Both the position numbers and the translations under genes were made by a program. Source: Mesotaenium endlicherianum (lineage: Eukaryota; Streptophyta; Zygnematophyceae; Zygnematales; Mesotaeniaceae). From it: 64,000 nt of DNA. This document shows, one piece after another, positions 10,972 through 22,463 of this stretch (the first letter of the stretch is position 1; every line of letters starts with the position of its first letter). Location: the NCBI GenBank assembly GCA_009602735.1, contig WELA01006444.1, positions 229,526-293,525 of the forward strand. Reading direction: 5' to 3'. Below the pieces are notes generated by a model. That model saw only the letters and a list, made by a program, of their open reading frames with translations, did not search any database and was not told the origin of the DNA.

Positions 10972-13900
10972 TCAATTTTTCCTCTTTCTTGTTCTTGCAG
11001 GCTGCCTCCAAGGGGTCTTCTGCTGCTTCTTGATGGTGGCAGGCTGCCTCCCTGAAGTCTTCGGGCTTCTAGTAGAGAGACTTGGGGCTGGTCCAAGATG
11101 GGGGTTGGCGGCATGGAAGCGCTTCAACTTTCTCTGAACTTTGTCAAGGTAGTGCGCCGCCACCCAACTATTCTCCGAATCTGGATATCCTTTCCACTTG
11201 ATCAAGTATTGCTGCTGTCTCCTGAAATTTCTCATAGCCACTATGTCTTCCACTTCGTACTCCAAATGATCATCCACTATTGTTGGGGCTGGTGGGGTTG
11301 TCACACGTCCTGGGAACTTGTTGTCGGGTTGCACATATGGCTTGAAGAGGGAAGCGTGGAATACGGGGTCGATGTGCATAGTCTGGGGAAGTTCTAGCTT
11401 GAAAGCAACGGGGTTGACTTGCTGGATAATCTTGAAGGGTCCCAAATACTTGGGAGAGAACTTGCTGCCGGCAGGCCTGTTGTTCAGGGAAATGTTCTTG
11501 GATGATAGTAACACGTTGTCACCCACTCTGTACGTAATTTCTCTTCTGGATCTGTTCGCCACTCTTGCTTGAGCATCTTGCGCGTGTTGTAGAGCTTTCT
11601 TCGCTGCTGTAAGGGCTGCTTCTAATGTCTCCATAAAATCTGTGGCTGCAGGTACTTCATCATGGCCAGCCGTGAAGCTCAGTGGCGTGGTCGGATGGAA
11701 GCCATAGTTGAGGAAGAATGGGGACTCTTGGGTAGAGGCCTGCGTAGTGTTGTTGTAGGCAAACTCGAGGGGGGTCAAGTACATGTCCCAGTCTTGCTCG
11801 AGGGTAGACACGTAGGCCTTTAGAGAGGTCTTTAGGGTACGATTCATACGCTCGGTTTGCCCATCTGATTGTGGGTGGTAGGCAGTAGACATATCCAGCG
11901 ATGTACCCAAGTTCTTGAAGAGATTTTTCCAGAAATGGCTTGTGAATCTTGGATCTCTATCTGACACAATTCTTGATGGTAGTCCATGGAGTCGGAAGAT
12001 GTTGTCAAAGATGAGTCTTGCAAGTTGTGGTGCTGTAGCCTTAGTCGTCGTGGGAATAAAATGAGCCATCTTGGTAAGTCTGTCCACCGCCGTGAGTATT
12101 GCATTATGGCCTCGAGGTGTCACGGGCAAGTCCACGATAAGGTCCATTGAGATGTCCGTCCATTGTCTTTCGGGGATTGGTAGTGGTTGGAGGAGTCCTC
12201 CCGCCTTTTGCGATGATGGCTTGATTCTTTGGCATGTGTCACAGCTCCTGCAGTACTCCTTGACTTGCTTAGACATGCCTGGCCAACAATAAGTCCTAGC
12301 TAGAACGCCCGTGGTCCTTAGGATTCCAAAGTGTCCTCCAAGAGGGTTGTCGTGTGCTTCTCGTAGAAGCAAGAGCCGGAGGTCTAAGTCATTAGGAACA
12401 CATCTCTGGCCCGTATCTTGCCTCACCCAATAATTGCCTTCTTGCTTCTTGCATGGGTCCAAGGCTGCTTCTCCGTTCTTGTAGTAAGGGTCTCTTTCAT
12501 AGGCGGCTGAAAATCGAGCTTCCAGATCTGTCTTCAGGGATACCATCACTGCATTTAATTGCAGTCTTGAGAGGGGGTCAGCCGGGTTTGTCTTGCCGGG
12601 CTGGTACTGAATCGTGATGTTGTATTGTTGCAAGTATCCGCTCCATCTTGCTTGTCTCCTTGAGAGATACGGCTGCGTTTGGAGGTGCTTTAACGCCTCG
12701 TGGTCCGTGGTGACCAGTACTTTGCGTCCTTCAACGTAGCAGCGCCAAACCTTCAAGGCATGTACAATCGCCAATGCCTCTCGCTCCGTGGTTGTATAAT
12801 TTTGCTCGGCTGGATTTAGCTTCCTTGACTCGTAGGCGATGGGCTGCAGTCCCTTGCCTTGGTCTTGAAGCAGGATTGCTCCTATTGCATAGGAAGATGC
12901 ATCGGTGATGACGTGGAAGGGCCAATCTGGGTTTGGACTTGGGAGTGTGAGCACCGGGGATGTGGTCAATCTTCGCTTTAACTCTTGAAATGCCTCTTCC
13001 TCTTTCTCGGTCCATGTATATAGCCTGTCCTTCTTGAGTAGATCTGTCAGGGGGGCTGCTATGTGCGAGAAGCCTTGGATGAATTTTCTGTACCAATTGG
13101 CAAATCCCAAGAATGACTGGAGTTCTTTCTTGGTCGTGGGGGTTGGCCATTCCTCCACCACCGTGGTCTTCTTGGGGTCTATCTTGATGCCATCAGCAGT
13201 CACGTGGAGACCTAGGAACTCCACTTCTTGTTTGGCAAACTCGCATTTTGACTCCTTCGCAAACAGCTTGTTTTGCTTCAATACTTCAAGGACTTCTTTC
13301 AAGTGTCTCGCATGCTCTTCAAGGGTCTTGCTGTAGATAAGGATGTCATCGATGAATACCACCACAAATCTGTCCAACATGGGCTGAAATATGGTGTTCA
13401 TCATAGTCATGAAAGTTGCTGGCGCGTTGGTGAGTCCAAATGGCAGGACCATGAACTCAAAATGTCCATATCTTGTCCTGAATGCCGTCTTCTCTATGTC
13501 CGGTTCTGCGATGCGAATCTGGTGGTAGCCGCTCCGTAAGTCAATCTTCGTGAAGTACTTGGCTCCAACCAGCCGGTCCATGAGCTCATCCATGCGCGGC
13601 AGCGGGTATCGATTCTTGATGGTGATCTTGTTGAGGGCGCGATAGTCCACACACATCCTCAAGGTACCATCTTTCTTCTTGACAAATAGCACCGGGGCTC
13701 CAAATGGCGACTTGCTAGGTCGAATGAAGCCATGCTCCAGTAGCTCCTTGATTTGCTTCTTGACTTCGTCTAGCTCCGTGTATGACATTTTGAACGTAGG
13801 CCGAGAGATGGGCTTGCTTCCGGGCTCCAACTCTATCTTGTGGTCTACGAATCTTTTGGGGGGTAGGCCCTTGGGCAATTCCGGGGAGAACACTTCTTTG

Positions 13901-14637
13901 TAGTCCTCTAAGACTTCTTGTATCTCCTTGGGAACGGGGCTGCCTTCTTGACTCTCGATGTCTTTCTTGATGTCTTTTGGCGTGATCAAGGCCAAAAGAA
14001 GCTCGTGTCCCTTCCTCACAAGTCTCTTGAGTTGGAGGGCGGACAATAGTATCTCGTGTGCCGGCTTCTGGATGTCTTGGGTCTGGATATTCTGGATTGC
14101 GCGCAAAATACAGATTCTTGAAGTGATGTCATTCTTGATCTTGATAGTACCGGTCCTCCAATCAACTTGGGGGTTGTGCTTGGTCAACCAAGGCGTCCCT
14201 AGGATGACGTCGTACTTGCCCAATTGCATGGGGGAGAACACTACTCTATCCTTGAAGGACTTGATAGAGAGTGCCAAGGGGTACGTCTTCTTGGAAGGGG
14301 TAGTATAGGAGAATCCATCGGGCATCATAATCTCCTCGTCGTGGTCAAGAGTTCGCATAGTAATACCGTGCTTGGTGGCAAAATCTGCAGCAATGAAGTT
14401 GCCTTGAGCTCCGCTATCCACCAAGATGTGGACCTTCTCTCCTCCAAGGTAACCTCTCAAACTCATTGGGGCTGGAACGTCGTCTTCAACGGGGGTCTCC
14501 ACCTCACTTGGCGTGTTGCCTTCTCGTGAAGTGGGTCTTGGGGTGGTAGGCTCCTGGCCTACCGGCGCTGTCCGTTTTTTGACAACTTTTTGGGGCATGA
14601 AAGTGCACGATGGCCCTTTTCCTTGCAATAAAAGCAT
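10972..14637 (-). CDS. pol: Pol polyprotein, family A (protease, RT, RNase H, integrase, chromodomain)
   Basis: A 1221-codon open frame that processes Gag-Pol, copies the RNA to DNA and integrates it. Domains by residue: retropepsin with VDSGA (Asp74); RT about 240-500 with [27 protein letters not shown] and the FIDD catalytic pair (Asp430/431); RNase H from TDAS (Asp579) through TTEREAL and TTDHEAL; HHCC integrase zinc domain ([10 protein letters not shown], then CRSCDTC, about 755-805); DDE core including SDRDPRF and [12 protein letters not shown]; chromodomain about 1126-1180 ([15 protein letters not shown]). No key residue is missing. The annotated start is only the first Met in frame: pol lies in the -1 frame of gag and overlaps it by 79 bp, so it is probably made by frameshifting at 14574-14580. 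Related Ty3/gypsy pols have similar size. Confidence 0.96.
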   Translation of the reverse strand: MLLLQGKGPSCTFMPQKVVKKRTAPVGQEPTTPRPTSREGNTPSEVETPVEDDVPAPMSLRGYLGGEKVHILVDSGAQGNFIAADFATKHGITMRTLDHDEEIMMPDGFSYTTPSKKTYPLALSIKSFKDRVVFSPMQLGKYDVILGTPWLTKHNPQVDWRTGTIKIKNDITSRICILRAIQNIQTQDIQKPAHEILLSALQLKRLVRKGHELLLALITPKDIKKDIESQEGSPVPKEIQEVLEDYKEVFSPELPKGLPPKRFVDHKIELEPGSKPISRPTFKMSYTELDEVKKQIKELLEHGFIRPSKSPFGAPVLFVKKKDGTLRMCVDYRALNKITIKNRYPLPRMDELMDRLVGAKYFTKIDLRSGYHQIRIAEPDIEKTAFRTRYGHFEFMVLPFGLTNAPATFMTMMNTIFQPMLDRFVVVFIDDILIYSKTLEEHARHLKEVLEVLKQNKLFAKESKCEFAKQEVEFLGLHVTADGIKIDPKKTTVVEEWPTPTTKKELQSFLGFANWYRKFIQGFSHIAAPLTDLLKKDRLYTWTEKEEEAFQELKRRLTTSPVLTLPSPNPDWPFHVITDASSYAIGAILLQDQGKGLQPIAYESRKLNPAEQNYTTTEREALAIVHALKVWRCYVEGRKVLVTTDHEALKHLQTQPYLSRRQARWSGYLQQYNITIQYQPGKTNPADPLSRLQLNAVMVSLKTDLEARFSAAYERDPYYKNGEAALDPCKKQEGNYWVRQDTGQRCVPNDLDLRLLLLREAHDNPLGGHFGILRTTGVLARTYCWPGMSKQVKEYCRSCDTCQRIKPSSQKAGGLLQPLPIPERQWTDISMDLIVDLPVTPRGHNAILTAVDRLTKMAHFIPTTTKATAPQLARLIFDNIFRLHGLPSRIVSDRDPRFTSHFWKNLFKNLGTSLDMSTAYHPQSDGQTERMNRTLKTSLKAYVSTLEQDWDMYLTPLEFAYNNTTQASTQESPFFLNYGFHPTTPLSFTAGHDEVPAATDFMETLEAALTAAKKALQHAQDAQARVANRSRREITYRVGDNVLLSSKNISLNNRPAGSKFSPKYLGPFKIIQQVNPVAFKLELPQTMHIDPVFHASLFKPYVQPDNKFPGRVTTPPAPTIVDDHLEYEVEDIVAMRNFRRQQQYLIKWKGYPDSENSWVAAHYLDKVQRKLKRFHAANPHLGPAPSLSTRSPKTSGRQPATIKKQQKTPWRQPARTRKRKN
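14545..14580 (-). promoter_or_regulatory. Putative -1 ribosomal frameshift signal, A gag-pol
   Basis: In the gag frame the minus strand reads A AAA AAC (plus 14574-14580), a classic -1 slippery heptamer, four codons before the gag stop at 14559-14561. After a 10-nt spacer, GGTAGGC and GCCTACC (plus 14557-14563 and 14545-14551) form a perfect 7-bp stem with a 5-nt loop. Pol is in exactly the -1 frame. The family use of frameshifting is known; its use here is inferred from sequence. Confidence 0.75.
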
Positions 14638-15839
14638 AGTCCAGCCGTCATGAGAGCTTCTTTTTCAGCCGGGGAGAGTCTTGCTTTCACTCCTTGCTGG
14701 TTTCTTGCATCATAAGTGTCATTGGAGGGTCTTCCACTCTTCCGGGCAGCCGCGGGGTCCCTTTTAATAACTCCGATTTCCATGGGTGTGGGTCCAGATT
14801 CGGATGTGGAAGGGGCTGCGTACACCCGCGTCGTCGGTACCCGTGAAGATGAAGGCACGGAGTGCTTGAAATCCAAGGTATCCACCTTTTGGGCCACTTC
14901 AATGATCTTTGAGAAGTCCGTCAAGTCGCGTAACTCCACTTCCTTTGCCACCTTGGGTTTGAGGCCAAAGATGTAGCGGTCAATCTTCTCCTCGAGAGAC
15001 ATGTTGGGGATCTCAAGAGTGAGGGCGTGAAATCTGGATGTATACTCTTGAACGGACGTCGTTTGCTTGAGATGGTGGAGCTTTCCTCGGGCAATCTTCT
15101 CCGCATTGATGGGCATGAATTGCTTCTTGAGGGCCTCACGAAAATCTGCCCATCTTGCATATGATGGTGGGGGCTCTTGGCCGAGCATGGGGTGCGCCAT
15201 AGCTTGATATATAGCCGCTTGATAGTTACGCCACCATGATGTTGCTGCTCCTCTAAGTAAGGTAACGGCAAAGGGAACGTAGTCCTCCTCGGGTACTTCA
15301 AGGAATGCGAGGTACGTCTCCACTTGGTAGAGCCATAAATTCAGGTTGGCACCTTTCCCGGGGTTGAAAGTGTCGGGTTTGCCGGGCTTGATGAGTTTCC
15401 TTGCTCTCGTTGGCTCTTGTGGAGGCGCTTGAGCCGGGGCTGGATTTTGAGCATTGCTCGCAATAGGGGCAACCATGGCAGCCATAGCTTCTCTTGACGC
15501 TTGCACGGTTGCTTCATAGGTGGCCAAGCCCACTTGGTTGTGGACGGTCATTAGGAAGGCTGCCCACTCATTTGCGGGAACTCCTTGTGGTGGGGTCAAC
15601 TTTGCTATAGCGGCTGCCACGGGATTTGACGGTGCTCCTCCTTGTGGTGCTTCTTGTTGTTGGAGATTTCCTTGAGTAGGCTCTCCCATCGACGCTGGAG
15701 GAGGGTGTGCTCCTCCTTGTGGTGCTTCTTGTTGTTGCAGATTTTCTTGAGTGGGCTCTCCCATCGGCGCTGGAGGAGGGTGTCTTGGAGAGGAAGGGCT
15801 TCCTTCGAAAGCTTGCTGTTGGTCTTGAGGATCGGCCAT
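14559..15839 (-). CDS. gag: Gag polyprotein, family A
   Basis: A 426-codon structural protein that would form the cytoplasmic particle and package the RNA. The N-terminus has two 25-residue Pro/Gln-rich repeats ([17 protein letters not shown]). The middle has the retrotransposon gag capsid pattern ([14 protein letters not shown], then GAATSWW). The C-terminus has a zinc knuckle [14 protein letters not shown] (about residues 401-414) followed by a Lys/Arg tail. The start ATG at 15839 lies 24 bp inside the primer site, so the leader is very short. The gag end contains the slippery site leading to pol. Confidence 0.94.
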   Translation of the reverse strand: MADPQDQQQAFEGSPSSPRHPPPAPMGEPTQENLQQQEAPQGGAHPPPASMGEPTQGNLQQQEAPQGGAPSNPVAAAIAKLTPPQGVPANEWAAFLMTVHNQVGLATYEATVQASREAMAAMVAPIASNAQNPAPAQAPPQEPTRARKLIKPGKPDTFNPGKGANLNLWLYQVETYLAFLEVPEEDYVPFAVTLLRGAATSWWRNYQAAIYQAMAHPMLGQEPPPSYARWADFREALKKQFMPINAEKIARGKLHHLKQTTSVQEYTSRFHALTLEIPNMSLEEKIDRYIFGLKPKVAKEVELRDLTDFSKIIEVAQKVDTLDFKHSVPSSSRVPTTRVYAAPSTSESGPTPMEIGVIKRDPAAARKSGRPSNDTYDARNQQGVKARLSPAEKEALMTAGLCFYCKEKGHRALSCPKKLSKNGQRR

Positions 15840-15863
15840 CTTCTTGTGCTACCAAAGTGCCTA

Positions 15864-15875
15864 GCTCCGATACCA
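15864..15875 (-). other. Primer-binding site, A element (tRNA-Met-like)
   Basis: Minus-strand TGGTATCGGAGC lies one base inside the 5' LTR. It differs by one base from the common plant initiator-tRNA-Met site TGGTATCAGAGC. Confidence 0.82.
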
Positions 15876-15876
15876 C

Positions 15877-16379
15877 TGTAGTGAAACAGATAGATAAAGT
15901 ACTTAGTAAAACAGAATACTTTATCTATTCAAGACAAGGATCTTTGAACACAAGTGGTAGCTTCTTGAAAGAGAGATGGCTTCTTGAAAGTTAATATATT
16001 TCTGGATTTTGGCAAGTACAAGAGTGATTCTGGAATGTCTTTCTATGTTCTAGCTCTTGTTTATATACTTGCTACATAAGTAATTTCTAGGAAGGTGTAT
16101 GTTGATGTGTTGGCACCCAACACATCCCAAAACTTGCCACCTCTTTCTAGAATAATGTACACATGTCCTTTTGACCTAAAAATGGCACATCTGACTTTTG
16201 CCACATGGAGTTCTTCTAGGTCTTTCCTCTAACTTCGAAAATGCCTTGGAAGGTTCAAAGGACATGAACCAAGTTACTAGAGTACCTATTCACACTTGAC
16301 TCCACACAATACCACTCCAAATATATTTGAAAACATTAAAATATATGCAAACTAATATACAATAACTCAAATCACTACA
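15877..16379 (-). repeat. 5' LTR of the intact A element
   Basis: 503 bp with TG...CA ends. In the minus sense there is a TATA-like stretch (plus TTATATACTT, 16061-16070), expected near the U3/R boundary. Near the primer-site end ATAGATAAAGTA (15890-15901) and TACTTTATCTAT (15917-15928) form a perfect 12-bp hairpin. Confidence 0.93.
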
Positions 16380-16816
16380 CTTAGCTTGGGTAGATGATTG
16401 AGGCAGTCCTGTCTTAGTTGAAACAAATCTGCCCCTAGGACCTTTGGCTTGGTCTGGATTGTTTGCTGGGCCAAGGGTCAAAAGTGTCTGAGGATGCTGA
16501 TGCCTTTCCTGCTTTGGAGTTGGGTCAATGCAGGTGTCACAAGTGCACCTATGGCTGGTAGAGATGTTAAATTTCCATGGAGTAGGCTACATATGTGCAA
16601 TATTGAAGCCAAGCTAGGTGGTATACAAATTATCTATGGCATAGCTCAGTGGAAAGTACAAGCTGTAATTAGACATGAAGGAGCCTAATGTGCAAATGAA
16701 AAAGACCTTGTAATTGCTTACATTTTCGTTTAAGTATCCAGGATGGTAGGTACAAAAGGTGTACAGGGCCACCCAATAAGATTATGGATCATCCAGATGC
16801 TTATCATGCTTAGGCA
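16380..16816. other. Unassigned spacer between the A element and the inverted A pol
   Basis: About 440 bp with only short frames and no recognisable domain. It is not similar to the B pol expected at this site, so extra sequence lies between the intact A element and the inverted copy. Confidence 0.5.
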
Positions 16817-19800
16817 GCCAGGAGCCTACCACCCCAAGACCCACTTCACGAGAAGGCAACACGCCAAGTGAGGTGGAGACCCCCGTTGAAGACGACGTTC
16901 CAGCCCCAATGAGTTTGAGAGGTAACCTTGGAGGAGAGAAGGTCCACATCTTGGTGGATAGCGGAGCTCAAGGCAACTTCATTGCTGCAGATTTCGCCAC
17001 CAAGCACGGAATTACTATGCGAACTCTTGACCACGACGAGGAGATTATGATGCCCGATGGATTCTCCTACACTACCCCTTCCAAGAAGACGTACCCCTTG
17101 GCACTCTCTATCAAGTCCTTCAAGGATAGAGTAGTGTTCTCCCCCATGCAATTGGGCAAGTACGACGTCATCCTAGGGACGCCTTGGTTGACCAAGCACA
17201 ACCCCCAAGTTGATTGGAGGACCGGTACTATCAAGATCAAGAATGACATCACTTCAAGAATCTGTATTTTGCGCGCAATCCAGAATATCCAGACCCAAGA
17301 CATCCAGAAGCCGGCACACGAGATACTATTGTCCGCCCTCCAACTCAAGAGACTTGTGAGGAAGGGACACGAGCTTCTTTTGGCCTTGATCACGCCAAAA
17401 GACATCAAGAAAGACATCGAGAGTCAAGAAGGCAGCCCCGTTCCCAAGGAGATACAAGAAGTCTTTGAGGACTACAAAGAAGTGTTCTCCCCGGAATTGC
17501 CCAAGGGCCTACCCCCCAAAAGATTCGTAGACCACAAGATAGAGTTGGAGCCCGGAAGCAAGCCCATCTCTCGGCCTACGTTCAAAATGTCATACACGGA
17601 GCTAGACGAAGTCAAGAAGCAAATCAAGGAGCTACTGGAGCATGGCTTCATTCGACCTAGCAAGTCGCCATTTGGAGCCCCGGTGCTATTTGTCAAGAAG
17701 AAAGATGGTACCTTGAGGATGTGTGTGGACTATCGCGCCCTCAACAAGATCACCATCAAGAATCGATACCCGCTGCCGCGCATGGATGAGCTCATGGACC
17801 GGCTGGTTGGAGCCAAGTACTTCACGAAGATTGACTTACGGAGCGGCTACCACCAGATTCGCATCGCAGAACCGGACATAGAGAAGACGGCATTCAGGAC
17901 AAGATATGGACATTTTGAGTTCATGGTCCTGCCATTTGGACTCACCAACGCGCCAGCAACTTTCATGACTATGATGAACACCATATTTCAGCCCATGTTG
18001 GACAGATTTGTGGTGGTATTCATCGATGACATCCTTATCTACAGCAAGACCCTTGAAGAGCATGCGAGACACTTGAAAGAAGTCCTTGAAGTATTGAAGC
18101 AAAACAAGCTGTTTGCGAAGGAGTCAAAATGCGAGTTTGCCAAACAAGAAGTGGAGTTCCTAGGTCTCCACGTGACTGCTGATGGCATCAAGATAGACCC
18201 CAAGAAGACCACGGTGGTGGAGGAATGGCCAACCCCCACGACCAAGAAAGAACTCCAGTCATTCTTGGGATTTGCCAATTGGTACAGAAAATTCATCCAA
18301 GGCTTCTCGCACATAGCAGCCCCCCTGACAGATCTACTCAAGAAGGACAGGCTATATACATGGACCGAGAAAGAGGAAGAGGCATTTCAAGAGTTAAAGC
18401 GAAGATTGACCACATCCCCGGTGCTCACACTCCCAAGTCCAAACCCAGATTGGCCCTTCCACGTCATCACCGATGCATCTTCCTATGCAATAGGAGCAAT
18501 CCTGCTTCAAGACCAAGGCAAGGGACTGCAGCCCATCGCCTACGAGTCAAGGAAGCTAAATCCAGCCGAGCAAAATTATACAACCACGGAGCGAGAGGCA
18601 TTGGCGATTGTACATGCCTTGAAGGTTTGGCGCTGCTACGTTGAAGGACGCAAAGTACTGGTCACCACGGACCACGAGGCGTTAAAGCACCTCCAGACGC
18701 AGCCGTATCTCTCAAGGAGACAAGCAAGATGGAGCGGATACTTGCAACAATACAACATCACGATTCAGTACCAGCCCGGCAAGACAAACCCGGCTGACCC
18801 CCTCTCAAGACTGCAATTAAATGCAGTGATGGTATCCCTGAAGACAGATCTGGAAGCTCGATTTTCAGCCGCCTATGAAAGAGACCCTTACTACAAGAAC
18901 GGAGAAGCAGCCTTGGACCCATGCAAGAAGCAAGAAGGCAATTATTGGGTGAGGCAAGATACGGGCCAGAGATGTGTTCCTAATGACTTAGACCTCCGGC
19001 TCTTGCTTCTACGAGAAGCACACGACAACCCTCTTGGAGGACACTTTGGAATCCTAAGGACCACGGGCGTTCTAGCTAGGACTTATTGTTGGCCAGGCAT
19101 GTCTAAGCAAGTCAAGGAGTACTGCAGGAGCTGTGACACATGCCAAAGAATCAAGCCATCATCGCAAAAGGCGGGAGGACTCCTCCAACCACTACCAATC
19201 CCCGAAAGACAATGGACGGACATCTCAATGGACCTTATCGTGGACTTGCCCGTGACACCTCGAGGCCATAATGCAATACTCACGGTGGTGGACAGACTTA
19301 CCAAGATGGCTCATTTTATTCCCACGACGACTAAGGCTACAGCACCACAACTTGCAAGACTCATCTTTGACAACATCTTCCGACTCCATGGACTACCATC
19401 AAGAATTGTGTCAGATAGAGATCCAAGATTCACAAGCCATTTCTGGAAAAATCTCTTCAAGAACTTGGGTACATCGCTGGATATGTCCACTGCCTACCAC
19501 CCGCAATCAGATGGGCAAACCGAGCGTATGAATCGTACTCTAAAGACCTCTCTAAAGGCCTACGTGTCTACTCTGGAGCAAGATTGGGACATGTACTTGA
19601 CCCCCCTGGAGTTTGCCTACAACAACACAACGCAAGCCTCTACCCAAGAGTCCCCATTCTTCCTCAACTATGGCTTCCATCCGACCACGCCACTGAGCTT
19701 CACGGCTGGCCATGATGAAGTACCTGCAGCCACAGATTTTATGGAGACATTAGAAGCAGCCCTTACAGCAGCGAAGAAAGCTCTACAACACGCGCAAGAT

Positions 19801-20117
19801 GCTCAAGCAAGAGTGGCGAACAGATCCAGAAGAGAAATTACGTACAGAGTGGGTGACAACGTGTTACTATCATCCAAGAACATTTCCCTGAACAACAGGC
19901 CTGCCAGCAGCAAGTTCTCTCCCAAGTATTTGGGACCCTTCAAGATTATCCAGCAAGTCAACCCCGTTGCTTTCAAGCTAGAACTTCCCCAGACTATGCA
20001 CATCGACCCCGTATTCCACGCTTCCCTCTTCAAGCCGTATGTGCAACTCGACAACAAGTTCCCAGGACGTGTGACAACCCCACCAGCCCCAACAATAGTG
20101 GATGATCATTTGGAGTA
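16817..20117 (+). pseudogene. Inverted truncated copy of A pol (protease to integrase)
   Basis: The plus-strand frame from 16873 is open for 1081 codons and matches the intact A pol with only about five amino-acid differences. VDSGA protease, FIDD RT, RNase H and DDE integrase are all present. It lacks the gag-pol start region and the chromodomain: the frame meets a stop one codon after DDHLE because similarity ends at 20117. Left and right edges correspond to 14558 and 11258 of the intact element, so the two copies form a 3301-bp inverted repeat. No LTR or primer site belongs to it. Whether it could supply enzyme is doubtful, as no promoter is visible. Confidence 0.92.
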
Positions 20118-22463
20118 AGTTTATGCAAGGTTATTCAGTGATAGCCGCGCCACTCACTGCTCTGACAAGGAAAGATAAGACGTTCATTTGGGATAAAAAT
20201 ACGCAACATGCGTTTGAGCGCGTTAAGTATGCACTAATGCGCCACTTCTTTCATTAGCCAATCCCGACTTACCTTACGAGGTAGTCGCCGATGCATCTGG
20301 TGTTGGAATAGGGGCTGTTTTGCTGCAGGCAGGCAAGCTCATTAGTTTTGAGAGTCGAAAGCTGACATCTGCCAAACAAAATTAATCAACGACAGAGCAG
20401 GAGCTGTGGGCAGTGATATACGCTTTGAAAACTTGGCGATGTTATTTGAAAGCTTGCAAGGGTTTGACAGTGGTTACGGACCACTGCCCAAATAGCTTCT
20501 TTCAAATTCAGCCAACGCGATCGAGGAGACAGACGAGATGGTTTGAGTTCTTGCAACGATTCCACTTTGAGTGGGCATATCGCCCAGGCCGCAACAATGT
20601 TGCTGATCCTCTAAGTCAAATTCCTCATCACCACTCGATGTTGGGGACTGTTGCTAGCTTGCGAGAACGAAATGGTCAGGTTTCGAGGGCGGCCACCCTT
20701 GATTCTGCTGTACCCCCCCAGACGTCTGACCGCAACCAGCCTGGTGACGCGGGCACACCCGATTTGGATAGCATGCATAACTTGGAAGTACTTGACCTGC
20801 ATCAATTATTGGCTTGAACGGTGTAGCCGTAACAATGGACAGTATGGATAAAAGGAAAGAACACTCAAGCTACTCGTTTGAGGACGGTTTTTGGTGGCAC
20901 AATGGGCGCATTGCTGTCCCAGAAGGCCGAGTAAGGCATGTGCTACTACGCAAAGCGCATGACTCTCCTGACTCTGGTCACCATGGAATTACCACAACCA
21001 CACACGCTTTGCACCGAGGGTACATTTGGCCGTCCCTCAAGGTTGATGTTGCCGAGTACATCGTCAACTGCGCAACATGTCAAAGGAATAAGCCGAGTAA
21101 CATGTTGCCAACCGGGAAGTTGCAACCATTGGAACTTGCATGTGCTCCTTGGGAAAGCATAAGCCTCGACTCTGTCGTGGAATTGCCTACCACCGATTGA
21201 GGACACAATGGGGTGTTAACGATCATGGATCGTTTCACTAAGATGGTGCACTTTGTGGCCACTAAACCATCGCTTGATGCCGTCGAGACTGCGCGTCTCT
21301 TCGTGGATCATGTGTTCAAGTTGCATGGCATGCCGAAAGAAATCATAAATGATCGTGACAATAGATTTACAAGCCACTTATGGCAGGAAGTTTGCTCGCA
21401 TTTTGGCACGAACCTTAAGATGTCAACTAGCTTCCATCCTCAGACCGATGGTCAGACAGAGCGCTTGAACCGCGTTCTTCAACAGTTCCTTGGGCATCAT
21501 GTGAATCCTCGCCAAGACAACTGGGACACCCTTCTTCCAGTTGCGGAGTTCGAAGTAAATAATGCTCATCGGGAAAGTATCAAGGAAACGCCATTTTTTA
21601 TTAACTATAGGAGACATCCACACACTCCTCTCACGGGTACGGTACCCGGTGAGGCGGGGATCTCAACCATGAGAGTGCCAAGTGCACGCATATTTGTCCA
21701 TTCTCTTCAAGAGGTGCACAAAAACGTGAAGCTGGCTTTAGCCTCTGCTTGAGATCGACAGAAAACGTTTGCTGACACGCACAGGACTAGTTAAGTTTTG
21801 AAGTTGGCAATAAAGTACTTTTGCAAACTAAAAATCTCCAACTCAAGCACCTAAGAAAGCGCAAGCTTCTGCCTCGCTGGGTAGGCCCTTTTATCGTCAT
21901 GGCAAAGGTTGGACCTAGACCTGTTGCATACCGACTGGATTTGCCTAAATCCATGGGGCGAACGCATCCTGTGTTCCATGTCAATTTACTACAGCTGTTT
22001 AGGTCCGATGGCCGCTATCAACCGCAAGCACCGGAATTCGAACTTGCCGATGATGATAAGGCCTGGGATGTGGAGGAGGTCTTAGGACACCGCTACACTC
22101 GTCATAAGCCTCCACGCGTGGAGCTTTTGATCAAATGGCTTGATTACGATTCCAGTTGGAACTCGTACAAACCTCAAGACAAAATCCTACTTAATTGTAA
22201 GGACCTGGTTCAGCAGTATTGGTTACGATGGGCTTATGCTCAAAAGCTCTGCGCCGAGGGAAGTGTGCTACCAAGCGCTCTTTGTAAGCCATGGAACAAA
22301 CGCAAAAGAGACGCGGCCAAATAATTGCTCTTTTCCGTCACTGTGATGATGCATAGTCCAATCGCTCAACAGTGTTTTCCGCTAGTCAAGGCTAGTATTG
22401 ACACATTCAAACTTAAAAGACGTACGCTTCAAGAGGACGTTAAGTTCTTTTAGGGGGGAGGAG
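20118..22463 (+). pseudogene. Family B Ty3/gypsy 3' half: RNase H, integrase, chromodomain-like end
   Basis: Starts inside the RT C-terminal part (FMQGYSVIAAPLTALTRKD) and continues through RNase H (VTDHCPNSFF), HHCC integrase (HHGITTTTHALH, then CATC), DDE core (INDRDNRFTSHLW, SFHPQTDGQTERLNR) and a chromodomain-like segment (VELLIKWLDYDSSWNSY) ending at 22324. Broken at 21198-21200 and 21750-21752 (both consistent with CGA to TGA), near 20385, and by a frame change near 20255. It continues the B reading interrupted at 9699. PPT-like TTTTAGGGGGGAGGAG precedes the LTR at 22464. Confidence 0.88.

Larger units (their letters stand above)
1..11344. repeat. 5672-bp direct tandem duplication (two copies)
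   Basis: Positions 1-5672 recur at 5673-11344 with only a handful of substitutions seen by eye, for example in the A pol around 210-225 versus 5870-5890, and in the LTR around 4333 versus 10005. Each unit holds a truncated A pol (minus), the 5' half of a B element (plus), an A LTR with polypurine tract and 3' UTR, and the start of the next A pol. The unit is cut by the window start, so its true left edge is unknown. On the right, similarity continues into the intact A element but with clear divergence after 11460. This could be a recent unequal exchange between A elements or an assembly duplication; the sequence alone cannot separate them. Confidence 0.9.
9700..16379 (-). mobile_element. Apparently complete family A Ty3/gypsy chromodomain element
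   Basis: On the minus strand, in order: 5' LTR (15877-16379), primer site, gag (15839-14559), pol (14637-10972) with protease, RT, RNase H, integrase and chromodomain, polypurine tract, 3' LTR (9700-10202). The two 503-bp LTRs differ at about four positions by eye, suggesting insertion that is recent but not immediate. Both coding frames are uninterrupted. The flanking pentamers are CATAG (9695-9699) and CTTAG (16380-16384), one mismatch from a target-site duplication, so either the duplication has mutated or one end was exchanged. The chromodomain downstream of integrase places it among the chromoviruses of Ty3/gypsy. Confidence 0.93.

Noticed and set aside
12731-13150. 139-codon ORF overlapping A pol (also at 18225 and 7056)
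   Set aside because: Same-strand out-of-frame shadow of the RT/RNase H coding sequence; it repeats only because pol repeats.
9695-16384. Target-site duplication of the intact A element
   Set aside because: CATAG and CTTAG differ at one base, and the right flank is not B pol, so a true duplication cannot be claimed.
16380-16816. Copia-type remnant between the A copies
   Set aside because: Short frames hinted at transposon protein, but no diagnostic motif could be read.
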